A DNA stretch of 64,000 nt. Origin: Armigeres subalbatus (taxonomy: Eukaryota > Arthropoda > Insecta > Diptera > Culicidae). How positions within the stretch are numbered: position 1 is the stretch's first letter; each line of letters begins with the position of its first letter. The notes below the pieces were generated by a model, which was given only the letters and a program-made list of their open reading frames with translations, was not told where the DNA came from and ran no database searches. The stretch covers positions 16,277,284 through 16,341,283 of the forward strand of contig NC_085139.1 of assembly GCF_024139115.2 (NCBI RefSeq), given 5' to 3'. Below, piece after piece: positions 54,943 to 64,000 of this stretch. The position numbers and the translations under genes were made by a program.

Positions 54943-57600
54943 CACCCAGCCTTTTAGTGTAGCTCCCTTTATGGCCATCGTCACCAAATACTGTGCGGCT
55001 GTGCGGTGCCAGCAGCACAAGTGAAATTCTCCTTCCTTCTGATTGCAATGACAAAATCATACCCAGCAAAATCCCCCAACTGCGTGGTCCCTCCCTGGAG
55101 ATCACGTGGCGGGCGCAATTTGCCTCGGGCCATCACCACGGAGGACCAGCTCCAGCCCACTAATTCTAACGCAAAACCAAAAAACCAAGTTTCCTCCAGT
55201 GCTGGTCCCGCAGAGGCAATTCACATTAGTTTTATCTTCATTTCCGGTCTGACAGTCCGAGCGAAAATGGAAACAGTAGGCGCGTTAAAGTAAGCTAGAA
55301 GAAATTGAAGCTGATTTAGAAAACAAAACATGAAGTATTACACATACACAAAAGAAAAAAAAGTTTGGTATTTGTACCAAGAAAAAAAAACAAAAAAATA
55401 TTAAAAATATGGCTACACAAGGCATATAAGAAAATTGACTTTAAATTTGGTAAGACACATTAACTTTTCAGATAGTAACAATGAAAGCAGCAGCGTTATT
55501 GACGTTTGTAAATAGAGGTAAATAAATATTGGAATTAAATGAGCAAATAGGTGGTTAAATCCAGCTTGGAAACTGGAAGCTAGCAGAGAAAGCGAATTGT
55601 AGACAGGTAAGACAAGCTTATTATTGAACAAACGGTTAGCACACAACTAGAATAACATTCAGCTCTGAATCGTCCAGAAGTAAACTGAAAAAAAAAATGG
55701 GTAACTAACCCGAGTCGGTTCAAAAATTGAAGGATGTCGTCAAGCGTTTAGCCATCTCTGCTGATCATATAGAAAGTATTAGACCGTTGATTTCAGACTT
55801 GCGTATTTTCGGGTCGCTCTTGTATTTTCGGAGGTTTTTATAACGAAATCAAAACTAACGGAATGGAAGCGTTATTTTTCGATATGGGATTGTTTTTAAA
55901 AACCAGTATGATGATTATTGAATGAGACAACAAAAACAACAGTGCAAAACAACACCGTATTTGAATCACAATCAATCGTTTTTCTTTTGGATTCTATTTT
56001 TTCTATTTACTTTTTCTGCCAATGAAGACACAACCAAACGTAGAAACAGGAAATGCGATATTCGTTTTCACTGAAGGGAAGGGGTGAAACAACATAACTT
56101 CACAAGGATTGGGCAAGAGAAGTACAATACTCGACACCAATACACATTAAACGTACATAAACATAAAACACTCTTATACATGTACAAGAACAAGCAACAT
56201 AGATAGGGAAATTATTTTAAAGAAGTACACGTGAAACAAATAAAAGCAAACAATACAAATTAACTGAATTGCAGAGGCAGATTATTTGGACCCTCTATCT
56301 CTAATCGCATAAACCACAAACTAAAGCAAACAAATCTTAAACACACATACAACAATAGCTGGCAAGGAATCGGCAGCAGATAATACTTTGTTTAGTAAGT
56401 TGAATTGGGTCTCCGAGTGGATCTCCCGCTAAAAACCAACCAAATCACAATCGTTAGTGAGTAGACGAAGTATTAAAACAAACCTTCTTTGAAAGAAACA
56501 ACAAGCAAATAAACCTTAACCCTGAATAATAAAAAGAAAAAACATTTACCAAACACACAAAAACTCATGCGCATACGCCACGAAGCAACACATTACCTAG
56601 GGACGATTGGAATGAGGGAAATAGAATTTGACTTTATTGGAAGCAAAAGAACAAACATATGTTTAATGCATTAATACCAACTTGACATCTATAATTATTG
56701 AAGGTGGGAGATGTATTGATTCCGCCGTGAATCACAGTAAGCCATGGAAATACGTTGAAAAACAGCCGTAGTCAATACTAAATATAATCTTCGTAGAACG
56801 TAGTAGTAGGCGCACATAATTTTAGTGTAATTCTTTTTTTGAAACCCGTTTATTGAATGTGCTTCGTCTGCGCGCGGCATCGGCGCAACGACTTTGGATT
56901 TCCCAGTGACAATGTTAGAGCCGACCAATCGCAATTCAATGCTCCGTTTCGGCCCCGCCCCTTCTCGCGATCCTCGTTCAACAGTAGTATCTGATAGTTG
57001 TAGTTGTTGGTAGAGTTACCGCTTTGTTATCCCAATTGCATCAGTCCAGAACGGAACAAAAATTACGCCGAAACGGTTCGATCTTTTGACGATTTGTAGT
57101 GATGTGTTTGTTGTTTCCTCTCAGATGATGCCCTTCCATTCCTCCTTTCCTTGAGGTATGGGGGCTTGCAGTTCTGTCAGTTTTGTGGACAGCCGAACCG
57201 TTCCTGAGTTGACACTAACTGTTTTCTATGTTCGAAGTCGCTAGTATCTCGCAAAGTAGACGTAGCTCTGACATGTAATCCCGTCTGCATCCCATTCCGC
57301 CTAGTGGAACGAAGTGGAACCAAGAAACGCGAAACTTGGTTGTAGAGATGGCGCTAGTAGTAGGCGGTGGAATTCTAGACGGATATCGTCCAAAGTAGCA
57401 GTTGACTTTTCGCAGGATTTGTATAAAAACAGAAGAAACGGAAAATAGTAAACCAAAAACCAATCAACCCCCAGCAACCAATGGAAGTTTAAACGAAGCA
57501 AAAAATATGCAAACAAGTCTTCTATTAGGAAACAACAACCAAAAAAGAAACGCGAGAATGCATTGAGCCCCGTCCTGGGTCAGCCTGAAGAGAAATAATA
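54943..57600 (+). other. Possible long 3' untranslated region
   Basis: From about 55300 the plus strand is strongly A-rich with few T-rich tracts (AAACAAAACA, CAACAACAAA types), unlike the intron. AATAAA signals occur, for example at 56508-56513. This fits a long 3'UTR of the gene, but no transcript evidence is available. Small frames at 55006-55293 and 57215-57516 show no domain. Confidence 0.35.
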
Positions 57601-58070
57601 AGACAGGAGAGAAAACATTGAAAACCACTCCCCAGATTTTTTTTGACAGGAGGCAACCATATCGTTATATAACATATACAATACATAGTCGAAATGGGAA
57701 GAAAGTGGATGAACCACTAGAAAAAATTCCTAACAATTGGTTTGCAGGCTCTGTCCAGTAGTAAACCGACCGCATCATCATTAGGGCTTTAGTTTGAAAT
57801 CCAACCTCCTTGCGAAACCGAATTGCTTGTGTGTTTCAGGTTCCTTACCCCCAACTATATGGCTTTCTAAAGAGGTTCAGCTTGGCAATCAGTAACAACA
57901 GTGAAAATACGAACAACAAAACGACCAAGGTGCATGAGAGAAGAAGCTAAAAAGGGAAACAGAATTTCGTGATGCGGCAGAAAGGCGTAGCGTGAATTAT
58001 TGGAGGTGGATCAGTGTAATGTTAAAACCAGTCTAATGTTTGGCCCATTTAATAACGGACTTGTCTAACC
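57601..58070. other. No gene seen
   Basis: No supported coding region or repeat. Confidence 0.4.
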
Positions 58071-58074
58071 ATTC

Positions 58075-58795
58075 CGTATATGTCCAAGATTGGAGCCTTC
58101 CAAGATTAGGGCTCGTATAAGATTGAATCCGTTGAGGATAGGTCTCTGGCCATGATTGGTCCTGCCCAACACTGGTTCAGTCCATGATTGAACCTCTCCA
58201 AGGGCTGGTCTCTGTCCTTTGGACCAAATCACGATTGAGTATGTCCAGGATTGAAATTCTTCTAAGATTGACCTCTCTCCATGAAAAAACTTGGGCTCCA
58301 AAATTGATCCAACTGAGATCGAGAGGCATAAATTCACTATTACGCCTGTCTGTGATTGGACCTGCTCAAGATTGGATCAGGACAAAGTTGGTCTAGTATA
58401 AGATTGTCCCTGTCTATGGTTTGATCTGCTCTGGAAATGGACCCCTAATGTTAGACCTGCCCAAAACTGGAGATTTGTCCAAAATGGGACTGTTCCAAAA
58501 TAGAACTTGGAACAACTAGGCCAATACAGGCTTTGTCTCGAATTTTCTTGTTCAAAAAATGAACTTCTTTCTAAATTGGACTTGTACTAAATTTGACTTG
58601 TTCAAAATTGGACTTGTTCAAAATTGGACTTGTTCAATATTGGACTCAAAAATGTCGAAATTGGACTCTGTTCAAAATCGGACTTGCTCAAAGTTGGGAC
58701 TTGTTCGTACTTGGACTTTTTTCAAAATTGTACTTGTCCAAAATTGTACTTGTCCAAAATTGAAATTGCTCAAAATTGGAGAAAATTGGACTTGT
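58075..58795. repeat. 16-bp minisatellite (TTGGACTTGTTCAAAA-like)
   Basis: About 45 degenerate units of 16-17 bp. Near 58560-58790 they are close to TTGGACTTGTTCAAAA; upstream they read AAGATTGGxxCTGTCC-like. TCCAAAATTGGA is self-complementary. The array ends exactly where the duplicated block B begins. Confidence 0.8.
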
Positions 58796-60730
58796 GGTGA
58801 TACCTTCTACAAAACAGCCAAACGCCAATTTAACCTATTGGGTGACCGTAAACACTAAACGGAAGTTTAAGACCGCCCAGCGATATTTGATCTCTAGGGA
58901 ATAATATCAGATATTTCTCATTACCTGAAAGTGCTATTCCAAAGTACTTATGGCGTTCTGGTATAGGTTGGGACGAGATTATGCAGAAAGGTTTTATGAA
59001 AGTGGGAAATGGCTGAAGCCGTAACCTGAAAGTACAGGATGTTCATATACCCGGTGTTATCCTCAACTTTGATTGGGCGAATCAAACCAACATCCGGTTG
59101 CATACCTTTGTTGACGCTATTGTCGGAGCACCTACGTTGCGATGGTTTATCTACGCTGAACCAAGATAGTACAGTGGAATGCCATAATCGGACCTAAAGA
59201 CCAGTGGCTCATCAGGGTTGTTTCCATTCAAGGGCTGGAACTGCATGCAGTCATCGGAGTCAAGATTGGATACCATTTCCAGAAAGCTCCTGTCATTTAA
59301 AGTACACAATGATATTTCTGGAGTGATTCACAGGATATTATGTTGGATTAAGTCGGACCACCGTCAAGTGTTTCACAATTCGTTTTTGCGTTTCGTATAA
59401 AGCGAAATAATTGGGAATCAACTTCTTTCTTATCGATGGTAAGGTCACAGGATCTAAAGAAAGCGTTGAAGAAGAAGCTACCAACACGCAGCCTTCAATC
59501 CGTTCGTTGAAAGAAAGTACCGAAGAGGAATTACAGCAGTCTCCACCATCGAGTGAATCAACAATGTACTTCAAGTGCAAATTACTCAAACTCAGAAACG
59601 TCTTCCAACGAATTAGCAGCGATTTTGAGTCGATACAACTTCCGTTGTTTGTCGAACAAGAATAAAAAAGCAAGTTTCTTTCGAAACAGCGAACTCGTAA
59701 TTGTAGCAGGTATTTCATATTCTAGCTCAGCAGGGCTTTTCAACGAAATACCATTTTGAAACGTGGCTTTCGTCAAAAATCAAGCTCTTTGCAAATCGAG
59801 CTCAATACATAGATTTCCAATCCGTTCATCGACGAAGCAGGATTTTACTGCGGATGCGCTTAAATCAGTGCATGCTGGTATGTCAATGTATACGAAAACC
59901 CCATCATGCTCCCGATTCATCACATCACATGATTTGATCATTGATTTCAGCCGGATCACCATCAAGTCATGCACTATGGTGAATGAACTGAGGCGGTGTG
60001 CCGAAATACCTAAAAATTCGAAGATTGTACCAGCGCGCCGTTCGAGCAAAAGGAAATGAAGTGCAAAATGAACAGCTGTTTATAAGCCTCCAGTATTGAA
60101 CGATCTAGCAACGGCAAATCATTTTATTCGTCGGGTGATTGGCGTTTGGACGATATTTGTAATAGTTGGACGACGAACTGAAAAGCGATGGGGTGTAACG
60201 CGCGCCGCGTGGTTTGAAAGCGATTCATAACAATCTTACCTCGCTTAAGTCCTCTGACAGAATCAAGTTTTAAAGTGCTCGCGTTTTCGGGGGCACACCA
60301 CTCGGTGATCGGAAATAGCGCACAGCTGTCGTTTTTTTTCACGTGCTGCGACGCAGCAGCTGAATCAACAAAAATGACGGTTGTCCCGCACCCTCGTATC
60401 AGTGGGTATTAATACTAAACAATTCTGGCAGGGTGACCATAATGCGAAATTCGTAATAATAATGGCATTACGGAATTTTAAGTCACGTCAGGGTGTACCG
60501 ATCCAAATCTATAGCGATCGGGCGCAATTTCACAACAATAACAAAAAGAAATAGAAAGCAGCAAGTGGAGAACTTAATGCAGCACTTCAAGGGATGAACC
60601 AAGAGCACGTTATTGCGGAAATAGCCAACAGATATATATTTTCATCACCGCACATATGGGCGGTGCAGGAAAGAGCGCATACAGACAGTTAAAAACCAAA
60701 CATGAAACCAAAGGCGAAACCCAAAGGACG
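58793..60730 (+). pseudogene. BEL/Pao RNase H and integrase, copy B
   Basis: Second copy of the 3' half of the BEL/Pao pol. Recognisable pieces are the RNase H segment FKVHN-like near 59310, WIKSDHRQVFHNS, the linker EEELQQSPPSSESTMYFKCK, and MVNELRRCAEIPKNSKIV of the integrase zinc region. Frames shift every few dozen codons because of small indels. The start coincides with the edge of the 16-bp minisatellite and the 3' end with the interspersed repeat, as in copy A. Confidence 0.75.
60249..60437. mobile_element. Foldback MITE, copy B, right arm decayed
   Basis: Same element and same integrase position as 20661-20881, with TTAA at 60245-60248. The left arm is nearly intact (GTGCTCGCGTTTTCGGGGGC). 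The right arm lost about 30 bp, and the right TTAA now reads ATAA. Confidence 0.8.
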
Positions 60731-61249
60731 AAGTACTCCAAAATCTTCTTCTTGGCGATACATCCCCACACTGGGGACGAAATTGCCTCGCAACGGTGTT
60801 CATTAAGCACTTCACGATTTAGTAACTGCGAGGTTTCGAGGACCCCAATTAGATTCTGTGATAAGCTTTAACTTGAGCATCGAGGCTCAAGAAACTTGAA
60901 CGTCGACCCACACATCGACCTTGGACTCTCAGGATGGTAACTGCGGATAAGAAGCACTGTTGTTGGTGGCATAATCAGTCGAATATTCGCAAAGGCTTAC
61001 AATTTACAAATTCGATAGTCAGGTCAGCAATTCTAATATGGCTTCTACTGTCGATTCAATCCAGTGGTGAGAAGTTCTCCCCCACCGCTCGTTATGATTG
61101 ATTGTACTATTTTGCGACACTAGTCTCTCTCCAGACGGCTATACCCGGAATTTGGAAGCCAATCGATCGAAAAAATTGACCTCAGAGGACATCGGATTCT
61201 CCCCGAATCATCGCTAGTCCACGACTTACTTTACTCTAGCTATGAGCTG

Positions 61250-61650
61250 GGATTTACTAAGTTATCTTCCCAGGTAAACACTTCTGTAGCCTTATCAACT
61301 AGATTCAGGACCAAAAAGCAAGCCTTCCTGACGATTGGAGAACGTTTTGTGATTCCGATTCTGAAAATCAGATTTCCAGTCAGGACCTCTACTGCTTTAG
61401 GCCGATTCCCCAATTTTATCTAAAAAGACTCGTCAAAAGGATACGGGAGAAACTGCAGAAGGACAAAGAAGCTTGAATTTTGGCAGCATACGGTCACAGA
61501 CTACGGAACCAGCTCATTTCGCCAGCTGAGGGGATGTGTTCAGAGCTCCTTCGAGGAAGGGGAAACGTAATGGACCCTCTTTTCACTGAACAGCTCGAAA
61601 GTGGGAAACGCTGGGTGGATCCCCGCGACAGTTTAATGCATGGGCCTTCA
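61250..61650 (+). pseudogene. LINE reverse-transcriptase fragment, copy B
   Basis: Counterpart of 21750-22150: the bases for LTIGERFVIPILK-type sequence, KRLVKRIREKLQKDK and HPDYGTSS are recognisable at 61325-61520, with frameshifts. Same conclusions as for copy A. Confidence 0.5.
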
Positions 61651-64000
61651 GTGGAGTTAGGTTTTTAGGGCATCTGGACTCCTGGTACTTCTCTTCAACC
61701 GGCAGGCCAGCGGATCACTGTAAATGAATTTTACGGCACACAAGGCTGTTTTGCTTCTTTTTTGTCATAAGACGAGTTTAATACAGTCCCATTAGATTCC
61801 ACCACTTAGTGCTTATCTTGACAGATACGTATTTGACCTCAAGTAAGGCCGTCTTCAGTGTCTCGTAGCTCGACTCAAGTGAAGACATTCAACTAAAAGC
61901 TCAAAATAATTTCTATCATTTCTTCTTTGTTTTGATTACAGATCTGTAGCAGCAGGAACCTTTGAACCAGAATCCGAAACCAAGCTGTCAGCACCGTTGA
62001 GACAACAGCGTTGATCAATGCTTACTGCCTTTACCTTTCACATTAGATCAAATGGAAAATTTTAGTGCCATATTTGCTATTTTTATTCCATTGCAGCTAC
62101 CTCTTTCATTGTATGGATTTGTGGAAAGAATTCTTTCTTGCCTGTAAAAATTCAAATCGAAATTAAGCCTAACATACATACTTGAATATTTTCTTGCATT
62201 TGCTCTCAAATCGGTTCTTTTGTAAGTACGGGCCTGAAACGACCGATTTGCTTATTAATGCTTACAGATGCACCTTTACAGACGCTATACAGCAACTAAA
62301 CGATGCAAGTTGAATCTTACGAAAATGTCTCCTGATACCGATATGACACCCAGCTGATTTACCCGGTAATACCACCGACGATATTTCCATTCAACCGTTA
62401 CCGGCGCCAACGCTGATGAGTCCTCTCGTGCTTGCTGACGCATAATGGGACTGTTTTGATGTTAATGTTAATTGATAATCAATATTTTTGGCAAATTTAT
62501 AAAGCGATTGGCTCTTCATCGGAGTTCAAATTCAAATTATTTCTTCTTGAAAATCAGAAAAAAATAGTTTTGCGTGGAATGCCTCAACCCTAGAAACTTT
62601 GGTACGGGTGTTGATTATAAAAGATTAACTGAAGCAATGAAGTAGAAACCTACAATGTACTTTATCATGATTTGCCCACTTTGCAATATCTTATTTGGTC
62701 GAGCACAATCCTACGAAACCCATTCAATTAATGCGAAAAAGCTAACTAAGCTGAGCAGCCTTATAGCAAACATGCTTTAACCGAGTGGAACCTCAAAACT
62801 TCAGGTCCTCTAAATTTAAGATACTGCCTTATCATTCCGTTTATCAACAGAAGTGACAAAATTCATTTTACTGTTGATTCGGTAGAAATAAAAAAATCAA
62901 TTTCCATCCCAATGACCTTCAACGGTTTTTTCACTAAGCTCACTCCGGAACAAAAATGTCCAACCCTCTGGTTCAACTGGGTGCGTCAAGCAATTCTAAC
63001 TCTGCCAGGGCTTATCTTATCTTCAACTTTGAGGCAAATCATCTTCCTCGGTATCGCGCTCTCGTCCATGACGGTTCCACTCTCGACAATCAACGACCAA
63101 CCAAGACAACGCACGTCAATCGTGCTGTAAAACAACAATGTAAATCGGTGGGCATTTTGATTCGATGAATAAGTTAGGTGCCCAAGACAAAACTAAGACA
63201 GAACGGAGAAAGGAGTCTAGAATATCAACCCTTCCAATTAAATTTCTCACTTTAATTGCTTTCTGCTCTACAACCTGATAACCGTCTGTGGTTGCTTCGC
63301 AATTGTTCGTCCCAGTATTATGTGTGTTGGTGTGACAATCTCGATGCACTAAACTCGTCGTCGACGTCATCATTTAAATCAAACGATCCCATTTCAGAAG
63401 CCAGCATTTTTATTCCATTTTGTTGTATGCCGTATTTCTGTCCCAAACTAACACCGTTGCCCCTCAGTCCCCAGATGGCGAGTCATCGTCAGTGGCTCTA
63501 TCGCATGGATTGGATTATCAACTGAAGCCCCCTCACGCTCCAAACCCCCAACCTTCGACCTTCAGATGCCATTTAGAAAATCCCTATGAAGACGATCGTA
63601 TGCACTTCGCAAAATTCAGAAATACCCGCATAATCTTGATGATGTAACTCTTTCTCTGTCTATTTCCTATTTCCTGGCCCCCTCTCTCCTGCACCCCCAT
63701 CTGGGGAAAAGGGTTTCGTTTTCATGAAAATTGTCCTACTCGGCTCTGCAGTATGTGCAGATCGTTCTCGGTTTCTGTTTGCTGGCGTCACACTTTCTGG
63801 TTCTTCGTCCGTCCATTGGTTTGGTTGGCCTGCTGAATTAAACCATATCGAATCGTGTGTGGCAGCGGCTTATCAGATTTATTTACACCTCGTCCAGTTG
63901 GTGGAGAAAAACGTCGACGGGGAAGAATTATTCAATAGAACAGCCAAGAAAGCTATTGTTGAAAGATCTTATCAGTAAATGTTCAACAATAGGTGAGGAT
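61650..64000. other. No gene seen; second copy of 22150-24626
   Basis: Includes the copy of the hammerhead-like interspersed repeat (61812-61862). No supported coding region. The short open frames at 62912-63168 come from sequence whose counterpart at 23500-23760 does not share the reading frame. Confidence 0.5.

Larger units (their letters stand above)
58790..64000 (+). repeat. Segmental duplication, copy B (runs out of the window)
   Basis: Matches 19135-24626 in order and orientation, with dense 1-3 bp indels in both coding and non-coding parts. One example is CTTCCTCCGG in copy A versus CTTCCTCGG here. It continues past the window edge. Confidence 0.9.

Noticed and set aside
55006..55293. 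95-codon plus-strand frame as a Rox8 tail
   Set aside because: It does not join any donor in phase with support, and the composition does not resemble the family tail.
1..64000. tRNA, rRNA or known small RNA genes
   Set aside because: I saw no cloverleaf or rRNA-like segment when reading by eye; a covariance search was not possible.

Overview
The window looks like a stretch of mosquito genome, most likely culicine (Aedes-type). No species identification could be run. The evidence is a spliced eukaryotic gene with GT/AG introns, retrotransposons and MITEs of every major class, and minisatellites and interspersed repeats that I recognise from Aedes. The one host gene I can support is a TIA-1/TIAR-type RNA-binding protein (Drosophila Rox8 family) on the + strand. 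Four exons fit: the end of RRM2 at 854-956, RRM3 at 48452-48649 and 48712-49038, and a Q/P/Y-rich exon at 49117-49267. A possible last exon lies at 54883-54942, followed by an A-rich 3'UTR-like tract to about 57600. The intron between the first two supported exons is about 47.5 kb and holds nearly everything else.

Layout: 1-4257 has the RRM2-end exon and an 11-bp minisatellite. 4258-9310 is a 5-kb array of about 23-bp hairpin units that changes into a second 23-bp hairpin repeat. 9311-12600 shows no gene. 12944-21199 is a decayed BEL/Pao LTR retrotransposon carrying a nested RTE-like LINE (13433-16687, with TSD), a TA-flanked MITE (17304-17642) and a TTAA-flanked foldback MITE (20661-20881). 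21200-24770 holds a LINE scrap and interspersed repeats, then a ~150-bp satellite. 25729-28325 (minus) is a decayed Ty3/gypsy element. 29340-32614 is a second RTE-like copy with a perfect 13-bp TSD. 32640-37540 has tandem repeats, two TIR elements and a minus-strand LINE remnant. 39390-45110 is a run of minisatellites ending in a 3.2-kb array related to the first one. 45330-46950 (minus) is a broken Tc1/mariner-superfamily transposase. 47258-50610 has palindromic repeats, the Rox8 exons and a large foldback. 52042-54725 holds two more 23-bp hairpin arrays, each followed by the same tail. 58075-58795 is a 16-bp minisatellite, and 58790-64000 is an indel-rich second copy of 19135-24626.

The genes do not form a pathway. 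This is a host intron built from nested, mostly dead transposons and hairpin-forming minisatellites. The strongest unexplained signal is that several arrays with different sequences share a period of about 23 bp and one short inverted repeat per unit. Frequent 1-2 nt indels in the Rox8 exons and between the two duplicated blocks suggest that assembly error must be excluded before any pseudogene claim.
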